Positions 20,905 to 31,592 of a stretch of DNA of 64,000 nt are shown in pieces (positions within the stretch are counted from its first letter, which is position 1; each line of letters begins with the position of its first letter). The DNA is from Aquarana catesbeiana (taxonomy: Eukaryota > Chordata > Amphibia > Anura > Ranidae). A model generated the notes under the pieces. The model was not told where the DNA came from. It did no database searches and was given only the letters and a program-made list of their open reading frames with translations. The stretch lies in assembly GCF_042186555.1 (NCBI RefSeq), contig NC_133329.1, positions 190,933,206 through 190,997,205 of the forward strand, given 5' to 3'. The position numbers and the translations under genes were made by a program.

Positions 20905-22087
20905 TAATAGTATGTGAAAAAGTGAGGATAGGTGGCGCTGTGATCATTGACTGGTATGTGATTTAAACCAAACAATGAGGCATCTAAAAATACAATCTAA
21001 GTGACAAAAATATAATCCGTGTATTTGCAAATTGTCCACCTGGACATAAAATCACTAAAGTCCATCCTTAGTGACAAAAAAATTGGTGAGTCGTTGAGAA
21101 TCTTTTTAAGAAAATCCACATACAATAAAACCCCAATCTCCCAAATGTGATGATGTCTTCCGACAGTAAATATTCCTTCACCAGAAATAACAATCGATAC
21201 CCAATGTGACTGGATAAGTGATCTGCTTACCAGATCTATTTGACCTCTTTCCTAGGAAAGATAGTCAAATAGCGCTTTTGCAGGATTTTTCCTGCTCACA
21301 TAGGTTGGACTGGAGATGATAGGAACCTTCCTCCAGATATATTTGACATCTTTCCTAGGAAAGATAGTCAAATAGCGCTTTTGCACGATTGTGCCTGCTC
21401 ACATAGGTGTGACTGGAGATGATAGGAACCTTCCTCCCCATGGGTAAAAGCAGGACATATAGAGAGAGCAAAATTCATCCATAGCATAATACCGTTTATT
21501 GAGTAAAATCAGAATATAAAAAATAGCCAAATGGCTCCTTACATTTAAAAGTGCCTAACCCGGGGCTGCTGGCTTCTCATAGAGAGTGGTGTATGGAGTC
21601 AACTCTGCGTCCACCTCCGTGGATGGCGTGCGTTACAGCGGTCCGTACCGACAACCAGCTGCACCAGATTTGGCATGGGACAGAAGGTTCCTATCATCTC
21701 CAGTCCAACCTATGTGAGCAGGCACAATCCTGCAAACGCACTATTTGACTATCTTTCCTAGGAAAGAGGTCAGATAGATCTGGTAAGCAGATCACTTATC
21801 CAGTCACATTGGGTGTCGATTGTTATTTCTGATGAAGGAATATTTACTATCTGTCAGAAGACATCACATTTGGGAGATTGGGGTTTTATTGTTGTATGTG
21901 GACTTCCTTAAAAACATTCTCACCGACTCACCAATTTTTTGTCACTATGGAGCATAGTGGACATAAATACACTCTGATTATATTTTTGTCACTAAGATTG
22001 TATCTTTAGATGCCTCATTGTTTGATTTAGATCACATACCAGTCAATGATCACAGCGCCCCCTATCCTCACTTTTTCACATGACTTT
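20905..22087. mobile_element. Element with about 370-bp inverted repeats
   Basis: 20924-21280 (GTGAGGATAGGTGGCGCTGT, then TCCACATACAATAAAACCCC) pairs with 21720-22087 in reverse (GGGGTTTTATTGTTGTATG, then ACAGCGCCCCCTATCCTCAC). The inner part 21440-21680 is unpaired. A 103-bp unit is tandemly duplicated inside the left arm (21232-21437). There is no ORF. This could be a PLE-type inverted terminal arrangement or a foldback DNA transposon; I cannot decide. Confidence 0.7.
21232..21437. repeat. 103-bp tandem duplication
   Basis: Two adjacent copies starting AGATCTATTTGACCTC (21232) and AGATATATTTGACATC (21335), each including CCTAGGAAAGATAGTCAAAT and ending TAGGAACCTTCCTCC. A third copy lies inverted at about 21686-21780 in the other arm. 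Confidence 0.85.
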
Positions 22088-22631
22088 TGATCTTCCATAT
22101 TGTTCGGGAGACAACCTCTCAAAGGTTGCCTACCCCTACTGTATAGAATACACAGCTCAATTCACTAAATATTTGGACAAAGCCTTCATTGCTTCCACAA
22201 ATCAGGGCTTAGCATGCACTGTGCGGCGCACAGTGCATTCTGGGGCGTTTGGCAGGCCGAACAGTCAAATGCCCTGCCAATTTGGGTGTTCGCCAAATGG
22301 GCAAACGGCCAATGTTCAGACCGAACATTTGCTCCTCGGCTCGAACTGGCTCGGTTCTCACAGATCCCCGAGAGGAGAGCTGCTGCCTGTTAGTCAGCAG
22401 CTCTCCTGCTCTGCTCCTCCACACTCATTGGAGCGCTGAGCTGTGGAGGGGCGGGGATCTGCCATCTCAGCTGCTCTCTGAGACTGCCATCAGTCCAGGC
22501 ACCTGGCGGATCCAGACTTCGAGTCAGGATGACACGGTGCCTGGACTGATCTGTGTGACAGCAGAGAGCAAAACGAATTGCACTCCTGTGACCCAAATAA
22601 GCTCAGGCTGGACTTCTCCTTTAACAAAATG
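22088..22631. other. GC-rich foldback DNA, unassigned
   Basis: It contains hairpin-forming blocks (GTGCGGCGCACAGTGC at 22219, and GAGAGCTGCTGCCTG with CAGCAGCTCTC near 22375-22405). Probably a MITE interior; ends not defined. I do not regard its open frames as genes. Confidence 0.4.
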
Positions 22632-22870
22632 AAGAGTATATGAACAGCAGAGAAATTTGAATAAGTATTTGGTGTGTACACTTGCACACAGTTTTTGAAG
22701 GAACTTGGCAGGTAGGTTGTTACAAACATCCTGGGGAACTAACCACAGATCTTCTGTGTGTGTGTGGGTAACTCAAATCCTTCTGTTTCCATGTAATCCC
22801 AGACAGACTTGATGTTGATCAGGGCTTTGTGGGCCCCAAACCACCTTCTAGGGCTCCTAGTTCTTTATGC
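22632..22870 (-). pseudogene. Tc1/mariner transposase C-terminal fragment
   Basis: The minus strand gives, with breaks, IKSVWDYMETEGF, then FPRMFVTTYLPSSFKNCVQV, which matches the C-terminal part after the catalytic glutamate in a Tc1-group transposase. It is about 80 codons long, with stops, and no terminal repeats remain. It differs from the remnant at 19330 and so represents another family. Confidence 0.65.
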
Positions 22871-22880
22871 TAAAGATAGT

Positions 22881-23368
22881 CTTAAAGGGGTTGTAAACCC
22901 TCGTGTTTTTTCACCTTAATGCATCCTATGCATTAAGGTGAAAAAACACCTGGCAGTGACCAGCCCCCCTGTTTTACTTACCAGAGTTCTGGAATCTCAC
23001 CCGGCGGGTACCAACTGTCCCTCTGCCTGGGGCTCTCAACTCTTGATTGGATAGATTGATAGCAGTGCAGCCATTGGCTCCCGCTGCTGTCAGTCACATC
23101 CAATGACGCGGGCGCCAGGGAGCGGGGCCGAGTCATACATTCGGCGGCTATTGACGCTGAATGATGTACTCATGAGCGCGCCCGCAGGGTAACCCCCCGT
23201 GAGAGTGCTTCTCCTAGGTGGTTATCTGATGCATGGAGGAGCCGCCGAGGGACCATAGAAGACGGTGTTCGAGGCCACTCGCAAAACGAGCTGCACAGTT
23301 GGAGGTATGACATGTTTGTTTGTTTTTTTTTTTTTGTTTTTTTTAAATGGCTTTACAATGACTTTAAC
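22881..23368. mobile_element. MITE with TTAAAGGGGTTGTAAACCC end, copy 1
   Basis: The left end TTAAAGGGGTTGTAAACCC and right end GGCTTTACAATGACTTTAA are imperfect inverted repeats. Near the left end a perfect hairpin (TTTTTTCACCTTAATGCAT against ATGCATTAAGGTGAAAAAA, 22908-22946) occurs. A better preserved copy lies at 44588-45062. A three-base TTA/TAA target would suit PIF/Harbinger, but this is inference. Confidence 0.7.
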
Positions 23369-23945
23369 CTTTTTGCTGCAAGAGCTTTTTTTTTTGCACA
23401 CGTTTAAAAAAAAAAAAAAAAATTTAGGCCCGAAGAATACACAAAACCCCCAAACATATGTTTTCTGAAAGTAGCCAGCCTAGAGAATAAAATAGTGGTA
23501 GTTACAATTTTTTATGTCACACGGTATTAATACCAAGGTCTAGGAAATGCAAAATATCAGTAAAAACCACACTGTTAATTTTAGGGGGCACAAACGCAAT
23601 AAAGTAAACTACCCACTTTTTTGGTAAAATCTAAAAGATGAAGTTGCACCAAGTAAATAGATGCCCAACATGTCAAACTTAAAATTTGTGTGCCCCCATG
23701 AAATGGCGACAAACTTTGACGCTTAAATCGTCCACTATAGGTTTAGTAATAGGAGGATGTCTTTTGCTAGTGTTATTGCTCACTCCGGCGTACACAGTGT
23801 CAATGTTTTTACTCGTATGCATCCCCGACATGTGCGTTTACATTCATACATGCTTATATGTGGGGGGGTAATCTTATGTTCTAGGGTGTAGCTTTATTTT
23901 TTTGCAGAACAAGAAAAAGTATTGTATGCTTTATCATTTTTTTTT
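23369..23945 (+). mobile_element. TTAA-family fragment
   Basis: Family interior blocks (CCCCCAAACATATGTTTTC near 23447, AGAGAATAAAATAGTGG, CCCAACATGTCAAACTT near 23667) occur in the order seen in the elements at 3640 and 16694, but neither end is present. Confidence 0.55.
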
Positions 23946-24206
23946 TCCTTCATTACATAGGGGACAAAAAGTCCTCTGTGATTGGCCCAATACACCGTTT
24001 AGTGATCCACTGCGTCACAGATTGTGCCACTGCACACTCAAGGGAGCGCACACATGTGGCAGATTCAGTTGACCACCTGGACTGCAGTGGATCTGCTGCA
24101 AGAGTGTTTTGCTTTCTCGTAATGGCAATGCAAAATGTGCTTGAAGTCAACAAAAGCCAATCACCACAATGAGTGAGGGTGGGAAATGTATGGTGCCACC
24201 TCTCCT
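23946..24206. other. Short unassigned segment
   Basis: No recognisable coding or repeat ends; it lies between two TTAA-family pieces. Confidence 0.35.
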
Positions 24207-24928
24207 TTAACCACTTCAGCCCCGGAAGAATGTACTCCCTTCCTAATCCTGCCATTTTTTTGCGATATAGCATTGAGTCGCTATTACTGACAATTGCGCG
24301 GTTGTGTGACGTTGTACCCAAACAAAATTGATGTCCTTTTTTTCCCCACAAATGGAGCTTTCTTTTGGTGTTATTTGACCACCTCTGCGGTTTTAATTTT
24401 TTGCGCTATAAACAAAAAAAATGACAATTTTGAAAACACAATTTTTTTAACTTTTTGCTATAATACCCCAATTAAAAAAAAAAAAAAATCAAATTTCTTT
24501 CTCGGATTAGGCCGATATATATTATTCTTCATATTTTTGGTAAAAAAGATTGCAATAAGCGTATATTAATTGGTTTGCGCAAAAGTTTTATAGCGTCTGC
24601 AAAATAGGGAATAGATTTATGGCATTCTTTTTCCTTTTTTTTTTTTTTTTTTTTTATTAGGATCGCGGCAGACACTTTTTCGGAACCATTGACATCTATA
24701 CAGCGATCAGAACTAAAAATAGCCACTGATTACTGTATAAATGTCACTGGCAGGGAAGGGGTTAACACTAGGGGGCGATCAAGGGGTTAAATGTGTTCCC
24801 TCAGTATGTTCCAACTGTAGGGGGGGATGGGACTGCCTAGTTGAAGAGACCAATCGTAGTTCCTATATCCTAGGAACACACGATCTGTCTCCTCTCCCCT
24901 GCCAGAACGGGGATTTGTGTGTTTACAC

Positions 24929-26489
24929 TAGGGGTGCACATCTTCACTGGTCTCAATTCGATTACGATTAGCTGGTATTCGATTTGATTCTGCGATGCAT
25001 CACGATTACTGACGCACTCCCACTTCCGTTTGGGCCGCCTAGGCGGCCCTTCCTCCCTGCAATCTTCTGTGACACATCACAGGTCCCAGAAGATTGCCCG
25101 GCTATGCAGGACAGTGCAGTGAGACATGCACAACCGGCTGTGAAGCTGCAAGCTGTCACAGCCGGGTGCCCACAGTAGTTGCCAGCGCCGTGGACAAGCA
25201 GGAGAGAATGGAGGGTTTGGGTGGCCACGGTGCTAGATTGTGGGACAGGTGAGTGTCTTTTTATTAAAAGTCAGAAGATACACTTTTTTTTGTAGCTGTT
25301 GATTTTTAATAAACAAAATAATTACTGAAACTCTTTCTTTGAATTAAAAATAACATCACTCCTTTAAAGCGGAGTTCCACCCAAAAGTGGAACTTCCGCA
25401 TTAAGCACTCCTCGCCCCCTGACATGCCATATTTGACATGTTATTTTTTTGGAGGGGAGAAGTGTGTGTCCTCTTTTTAGTGGGACTTCCTGTCCCGGCC
25501 ACCTAGGTGACTCCTCCTCTCCCTCTAAGTGGCCCCTCCCTGCCAGCGATCTTCTGGGACACAACACAGCCACGATACCCGGAAAGAAGATGGACGCTCC
25601 GTAGCAGAGGGGACAGCGGTGACATCGCAGGCTCCTGTGTCAGGTAAGTGACATATAATGGGCTACTATGCAATGCATAGTAGCCCATTATGCTTTACCT
25701 TTGCAGGGAAACAAAGAGGAAGTAAACCCATCGGGGTTTACTTCCTCTTTAATAAACTAAAAAAATGGGTGGAACTCCGCTTTATATAGTGCACTAATCC
25801 GGTGCATTACAGGGTGCAGGAATTCACACACATGGCTACTGGGAGGTCAGGAGGGATTAGAATCCACAACTGACAAACAGCCCTGTGAAGTTCTCTGTTC
25901 TACTGTCTCTGTGCTGACATTTCTCTGGGCTCCCCCATTTGCACCTTCCAGCACACCAGGAGTTAACACAGTGGAATGTGCAAACGGGGGGGGGGGGGGG
26001 GGGAGCCAGGGAAATGTCAGCAAAGAGCAGGTGTAGGAGCCAGTGTAAGTAGAGTACAAACACATTTGTACTCTACATACTGCTGGTAAAATACCTGTGT
26101 GGTAATAAATTCAGAGACGTCAGTGGGAGTTTTCAGCCCCGCCCACTGACTGTAGCTATCGGATTAAAAGAGGCGGGCTGGGCTGACATCAGAGAGGTGG
26201 GCCGGACCTGGCAGTCACTTGAGCGACATATACAGTTAGACACGCACTAAGAAATGAGGTATGAAGCTGCATATATTTTTAATAACATATACAGCGGTGG
26301 CAACTTAATGGATTATAACTCTGCATTTATTACAAAAGTTATTTTGACAGACACGCTCGGATCGCTCTTCCGGGGAGGGGGGGGCAAGTCGGGGTGACGT
26401 TGCCCAACATCGATTTTTCAGGTCACGTGCATCGATGCCGCATCGGGGACACCTGAATCGCGATGCAGCGATTAAATTCCACACCCCTA
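24929..26489. mobile_element. hAT-type element with perfect 8-bp target duplication
   Basis: Termini TAGGGGTGCACATCT and ATTCCACACCCCTA are inverted repeats. GTTTACAC flanks both sides (24921-24928, 26490-26497), an exact 8-bp duplication diagnostic of hAT-like integration. Within, inverted TCGATTACGATT/AATCGCGAT-type subterminal blocks are visible. The 1.56-kb interior has no transposase and includes a further MITE at 25364-25784, so it is nonautonomous. Confidence 0.88.
25364..25784. mobile_element. MITE with AAAGCGGAGTTCCACCC ends
   Basis: TTTAAAGCGGAGTTCCACCC at the left and GGGTGGAACTCCGCTTTA at the right form near-perfect inverted repeats of about 18 bp around a non-coding 420-bp body. 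An internal hairpin (CATTATGCT / ATAATGGGCTA near 25655-25695) is present. It lies inside the hAT element, which lies inside a TTAA element. Confidence 0.85.
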
Positions 26490-26640
26490 GTTTACACACG
26501 CACATCCCCGTTCTGGCTGTCAGAAGCGATCGCAGGTGCCAGGCGTACATTGCGCCCCATCGTGCGCCGGGCTGTGATGTCATAAGGAGGCGGGGCCTCC
26601 ATATGATGTCACCTGGTGACCCAGCCCCATTTCAATATAA

Positions 26641-27238
26641 ATAGTGGCACACCACGCACCCAGCATTAGAGCGGGAGAGAGCGTCGAGTCAACATCAGTA
26701 GAACAGAGGGAGAAGACCCGACAGAGGCAGAAGATGTCTCCAGAAGAGGCGTAGAGGAAGTCAGAAGAGACGCCAGAGCTGGCTTAATTACTTTAAAAAC
26801 CTGTGTACTGTTTTATTTTTGGTGAATGGGTAGGGGTACAATGTACCTCATACTCATTCACATAGGGTGGGGGGCAAGGATCTGGGGGCCCTCTTGTTAA
26901 AGGGGGCTTTCGGATTCCGATAAGCCCCCCGCCCGCAGACCCCGACAACCAACGGCAAGGGTTGTCGGGAAGAGGCCCTTGTCCTCATCAACATGGGGAC
27001 ATGGTGCTTTGGGGTGGGGGGCGCAAGGCCCTCCCTGCCCCAAAGCACCCATCCCCCCATGTTGAGGGCATGTGGCCTGGTACGGTTCAGGAGGGGGGTG
27101 CTCGTTCCCACCACTTTTCCTGACCTGGATTTTGGGGGGGGGGATCCCCACACCGTTTTTTCAGCATGGGGGTTCCCCTTAAAATACATGCCAGACTGAA
27201 GGGCCTGGTATGCTCTTGGAGGGGGAACCCATGACGTT
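26641..27238. repeat. GC-rich repeat with internal hairpins, unclassified
   Basis: Inverted blocks include GGGGTACAATGTACCTCA, GGTTGTCGGGAAGAGG with its partner near 26940, and CTTTGGGGTGGGGGG against CCCTGCCCCAAAGCACC. The sequence has a repeat-like look and no credible gene. It abuts the DIRS remnant. Confidence 0.45.
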
Positions 27239-27439
27239 TTTTAAATTTTGCATGGAGTCCTTCAAAATCATCGGAGCACAAGTCGCATGCCAAAGTCAGG
27301 TTTGGGACCACAGTCAGGGGTCCCTGGATTCCCTGATATTTGTGCCGAGTCAAGTCAAGAGGTCCCTTTGGTGGTGCAGAAAGGTGGCAAATCTGTCACA
27401 GGCCCTGGAGTGGGTCCTAACGGTCTCCAGGACTGTCAC

Positions 27440-28384
27440 GACCGATGCGAGTGGCACAGGCTATTGACCTAAAGGTGTGGAGATGCTTCAATAGCTGGTG
27501 CACAGAAAGCTCCTTCGATGTACACAGCTCAGTAGCAGTGTTGGAATTTCTGCAGTCAGGAGCGGACAAGGGGTTAGCTCTTAGCACTTTGAAAGGAAAG
27601 GTATCCGCCTTGAGCGTATTCCTGGAAAGACTGCTAGCAACAGATCCATGGATAGCCAGGTTTTTTAAAGCCTTAGACAGAGACCAGTCAGAACCCCCCC
27701 TTCCCCATGTGGGATCTTTCCTTAGTGTTACAGACCCTCACTGGGGAGTCATTTGAACCGCTGGGGTCCTGTGTGTTAAAATTGGTCACCATCAAGACAG
27801 TGTTTTTGGTGGCGATCACTACGGCAAGGAGGGTTAGTGAACGCGAAGCTCTCTTCATTAGGGTACCTTCTTTTTTTTTTTTTTTTTTTTTTCAGATTTT
27901 CCAGAACCATGTGATTTTTAAAAGGAATCTGGCCTTTTTGCCAAAAGTGGCCTCTAAGTTTCATAGAAGCCAGGAAATTATTTTGCCTGCCTTCTGTTTG
28001 AGTCCTGTGAGGGAACAGGAACATATTTTTCATGAATTGGACGTTAGAAGGTGCGTCCTTCAGTACTTAGTACAAAACCGTTTAGGAAATCTGATTCCTT
28101 TTTTGTGTTATTTTCAGGGGCTAGGAAAGGGTCCAGAGCCTCTAGACATACAATAGCCAGATGGTTGAGGTTAGCCATTATTCAGACCTATGTGGTCGGG
28201 GGAGTTGGAGCCCCCGGAGGGTATTGGGGCACATTCCACCAGGGCAATGGCGACTTCTCAAGCAGAGTGTGCTGGTACTTCTCCAGAGCAGATCTGTAGA
28301 GCTGCCACGTGGTCCAGCTTTGCCACCTTCGTGAAGCACTACAGGCCTTTGGGCGTAAAGTGCTGCAGGCAGTAGTCCCACCCT
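27440..28384 (+). pseudogene. DIRS-type tyrosine recombinase, broken
   Basis: DIRS retrotransposons integrate with a tyrosine recombinase instead of a DDE integrase. Pieces in several frames line up: an N-terminal core-binding part (27445-27756, MRVAQAIDLKVWRCFNSW), then TARRVSERE (27821-) carrying the first catalytic arginine, AHSTRAMATSQAE (28229-) with the H-x-x-R box, and SSFATFVKHYRPLG with the catalytic tyrosine at 28340-28342. Thus all four signature residues can be seen. At least two frameshifts and a T-run insertion (about 27870-27891) break the frame. The upstream reverse transcriptase is absent. The gene is dead. Confidence 0.85.
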
Positions 28385-28397
28385 AAGGTAAAGAGCT

Positions 28398-28633
28398 CGC
28401 TTATCCTTTCTATGGTGGCTGTCCTGAAAGGCGAACAGGGGAAAAACGGAGTTACACTTATCAGTAACATCCTTTTTCAGGACAGCACCGGTACCCACCC
28501 AAATTGTTGGCTATTCCTGAGAGCTCATCACATGAGACTGTCAGGTAAGATAAAGGTTAGTCTCTCTATGGTGGCTGTCCTAAAAGACTACTGGAAAAGG
28601 ATGTTACCGGTAAGTGTAACTCCGTTTTTTCAC
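28398..28633. repeat. DIRS terminal and internal complementary repeats
   Basis: AAAAACGGAGTTACACTTAT (about 28442) is the near reverse complement of GTAAGTGTAACTCCGTTTTT (about 28610), and TATGGTGGCTGTCCTGAAAG (28410) recurs directly at 28564. This mixture of direct and inverted copies directly after the recombinase fits the DIRS internal complementary region and right terminal repeat. Confidence 0.65.
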
Positions 28634-29077
28634 ACATGCGACATGAGCTCCCAATGTCGGAGCGTTTGTCGTACAATTGTGAACCCAGCATTATGGTGCA
28701 TTGAACAGCCCTTTCAAAGTGGGCTACACTGATGCAACGGACATTTAATGCACTGCAGTGAAGTGGGTGTGCGTGAGCACTAAGATTTTCTCAGGATACA
28801 GTGCACTGTATGTGGGGCATGTGGAAAATTATATTATTCTATCATAATAATCAGCTCTGACCGGTCTGCCCCCACACTTTGACTCTTCTCTTTCCACATG
28901 TGCGCAGTACTGTTTTGTGATTTACAGACTAATAAAGTATTTTAGGTGGGAAACTGTGTATTTTATAAAGTACATCCTACTTGCTTTCTTAGGATGCATT
29001 GCCAACAAAGCAATATGAGAAATCTGTTCGAATGATATAATTCATATCCGTTGAGATTGTCAGAAGACAGACGTGAC
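28634..29077. other. Intronic DNA, no feature seen
   Basis: I see no coding or recognisable repeat ends. It precedes a tiny TTAA element remnant. Confidence 0.35.
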
Positions 29078-29133
29078 TTAACCACTTGCCTCCAAATCAT
29101 GTACATATATGTGATTGACTGCAAGTGGTTATA
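29078..29133. mobile_element. Minimal 55-bp TTAA element
   Basis: TTAA-CCACTTGCC (29078) and TGCAAGTGG-TTAT (29120-29133) are the two ends of a TTAA-family element with only about 30 bp between them. The right TTAA has one substitution. It is the smallest copy in the window and shows that both termini alone persist. Confidence 0.65.
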
Positions 29134-29144
29134 CCCGAGTTAGG

Positions 29145-29470
29145 CCTGCTTCACACCTATGCAGTTTGCTTTTAATTTGTTTTTGCGGTGCGTTTTTGCA
29201 CATGCGTTTTTCACGCTTTTTGTTTTGTTTTTTACAGGGGAGATGTTTTTGTTAGGCAGATTAAAAACTAAAACTTTGGTTTAATAGACACGCTGCGGAA
29301 ATGCACATAGTTGCGCCGTGTTGCGTTTAAAAATGTCCATGACCCTATTCAGAAATGCAGCAGCTGAAAAACATGGATGTAAACATGTCCAATAGGAAAC
29401 CATGTTAAATGGACTGTAGTGCGTTTCTGCAAAATGCACTAAACACCGCATAGGTGTGGACCAGACTTAT
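29145..29470. mobile_element. MITE with CACACCTATGCAGTTTGC end, copy 2
   Basis: Ends TTCACACCTATGCAGTTTGC and CCGCATAGGTGTGGACC are inverted repeats. The interior (TTTTTGCACATGCG, then CAATAGGAAACCATG) resembles the copy at 9493-9847. Non-coding. Confidence 0.7.
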
Positions 29471-29479
29471 GGCTGCAGC

Positions 29480-30430
29480 TGTCAGCCATAACCCTGGTAT
29501 CAAAATTTTCAGCCAGTGAATCTCTGTAAAGCAAAAGCAATCCTAGCGGCTAACTAACCCCTGAATTGCTTTTGCAGGTGCCTCTTTGGGCTCTCCTATC
29601 TCGGCAGGGAGCCAGGCGGCACCCAAACCAGCAGTTGCAGTAGAAGAGACCAGATTGTCTTCGATCACCTCTGTGGTCTAGGAGACGAGAAGCAACAAGC
29701 ATTTTTGTCACTTCCAGTTAGGGCAGATGTAAACACCTGCCTTTTTATATTTTTTTTTTTTTTTTTTTTTTTTTAGGGTTTTTTTTTTTTAAGCTCATGC
29801 TGCAGATGTCTGCATAAAAAGGACCTGGCATGCTTGATTTCTAGCATTGGGGTGTTTACATTTCTTGTGATAGGATTAAAAGTGGTAAAAAAAAAAAAAA
29901 AAGGGTCAGTGTGAAAATAAAATAATTTTAATTAAATAAAAACGTACCGTGCCCCCCCCCACATTGCTTGCGCCTAGAAGGAACGCATGTGTAGGTTGCA
30001 TATGTAAACAGTGTTTGCACCACGCATGAGGTATCGCCACAAACATTTTAGCAAGAGCAATAATTCTAGCACTAGACCTTCTCTGTATCTCTAAGCTGGT
30101 AACCTGTAAACATTTTCTAAAGCGCCGTCTATGCCGATTTTTAAGTATTGTAATTTGTCACCACTCCACCAGCATGTGCAAATTTTTTTTTTTTGTAAGT
30201 GCGACATGTTGGGTATCTATTTGGTGTAAGATTATCTTTTTATATGTTCTAAAAATTTGGTTATATAGTGTTTTTGTTTTTTTGCTTTTTTGCATTAGTC
30301 ATTAAATTGTTTTTCCCTAAAAAAAAAAAAAAAAAAAAAACACTGCGAAAATACTGTGTACAACATAAAAAATTGCAACAACCACCCTTTTTATTCTCTA
30401 GGGCCTCGTCTAAATTATATAAATGCCAAA

Positions 30431-30485
<55 letters not shown>

Positions 30486-30600
30486 ATAAAAAAAATGTGA
30501 GGGTAATGAAGTAACTTTCTACTAAAAAATATTGATTTCTACATGTAAACAAAAAGTAGGACACGTTTGTACATTTTCTGCTGAACAAACGCTAAACTGA
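29480..30600 (-). mobile_element. TTAA-family fragment, reverse orientation
   Basis: Blocks such as GAGGTATCGCCACAAAC, CACTAGACCTTCTCTGT and ACATGTTGGGTATCTATTTG are reverse complements of family-A interior blocks (compare 4690-4920). The ends are missing. It includes a (TG)n(TA)n microsatellite. Confidence 0.6.
30431..30482. repeat. (TG)n(TA)n compound microsatellite
   Basis: About 10 TG units followed by about 15 TA units inside a TTAA-family fragment. Confidence 0.93.
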
Positions 30601-31109
30601 AAGGTTAATGTGTTTACCGTCCAAACTGTTTGCACTAGGTATATGTAAAAAACGAACAAAAAACTGATTCATTTATGTCCACTGAGCGATTTATCGGTCA
30701 TTACATGATGACACTATCGTTTGCTCTCACGGCCGAATGTTTGTTTTTCGAAAATGGGTTCGGCCAATTTTTCGTATAGTGTATGGCCAGCATAAGATTC
30801 AGAGAAAAACTAGTCGCCAGCAATTCAGGCTACTACCATTAACAGAGTCCTTTATGGCAGACTAAGTTATTTTCGTAGAGATTTCTGTTTATAAAGATTC
30901 TTTTTCTCAAGCTGAAATCACCACTTTCTTCAAAGAATTGTTAATCTGTTTGAATTAAAGCAGTGCACACAGCATGTTTTTATTATCTGGAGCCTTTGAA
31001 TAGTCATTCAAATGAAAGAAATTAGAACTGGTGCTAAAGATAATCTGAGGATGAATGATAACTTGATTTTTTTTTTAATGTCAATGTTTTATGCTTTTCT
31101 TTTATTCAG
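30601..31109. other. Last part of GSPT1 intron with MITE-end remnant
   Basis: 30680-30800 ends in GTGTATGGCCAGCATAAG, shared with about 9480, so it is a MITE remnant. 30800-31109 is unremarkable and ends in the polypyrimidine tract and acceptor of the terminal GSPT1 exon. Confidence 0.5.
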
Positions 31110-31162
31110 GCAAGACGATTGCAATCGGAAAGGTCTTGAAACTGGTTCCTGAAAAAGATTAA
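31110..31162 (+). CDS. GSPT1: GSPT1 (eRF3a) terminal coding exon
   Basis: After a strong polypyrimidine tract and TTTATTCAG (ends 31109), the exon encodes KTIAIGKVLKLVPEKD and a TAA stop at 31160-31162. This is the invariant end of eRF3a. Its first two bases complete the glycine codon split at 16626. The 3' UTR follows directly. Together the three exons give 103 codons of the C-terminal domain without any break, so the host gene remains functional in this part despite the transposon load in its intron. Confidence 0.97.
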
Positions 31163-31586
31163 ACCTTCATTTTGTTCTGCACAATGCTGTGAGGAAAAAT
31201 TGACTCTACCGAAGCCTACTTCACTTCGCCTTTTTACTTTCTGCCCATTGACAAACTCTTTTCCCATTGACGAACTTGATTCCCAGTTAGAAATTTACAC
31301 AGCAGAAAAAGGTCCACATTGTCAGCTTTCTCATATTGAGAGCTCTGCTATGCCACTGTTGAATTAATTCCCTCAACATTTTTGTTTTCAACACCTCTAA
31401 ATTGTGTCCTAAGAGATTTGGCAATAGCTATATAAGTGATGTGGACAAATTTGCCAACAAGTTTTTTTCGTTTTTAACACACGCAACATGGCCTTTTGGG
31501 TCTGTACTTAAGCATCCTAGTTCTAAATAGACCATTAAGAGTACAAATGTGTAAACACGTTACAGGAAGAAAAAAACTACCGTATT

Positions 31587-31592
31587 AATAAA
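31587..31592 (+). promoter_or_regulatory. Candidate proximal poly(A) signal
   Basis: A canonical AATAAA about 425 bp after the GSPT1 stop, followed within about 20 bases by the U/GU-rich stretch CTGTTTTTGGTTTTGG, the usual downstream element. A good cleavage-site candidate near 31605. Confidence 0.6.

Larger units (their letters stand above)
24207..26640 (+). mobile_element. TTAA element (family C) interrupted by a hAT element
   Basis: It starts TTAA-CCACTTCAGCCCCGG at 24207-24210 and follows family C (compare 15260) through the GCGCAAAAGTTTTATAGCG block and TTAACACTAGGGGGCGATCA, up to GTTTACAC at 24928. The hAT element 24929-26489 intervenes, after which family-like sequence resumes at 26490. 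The right end is not clear and is set approximately. Confidence 0.65.

Noticed and set aside
26854..27199. Overlapping open frames on both strands of GC-rich repeat
   Set aside because: Hairpin-rich repeat with G/C runs; no domain, and frames on both strands are equally open.
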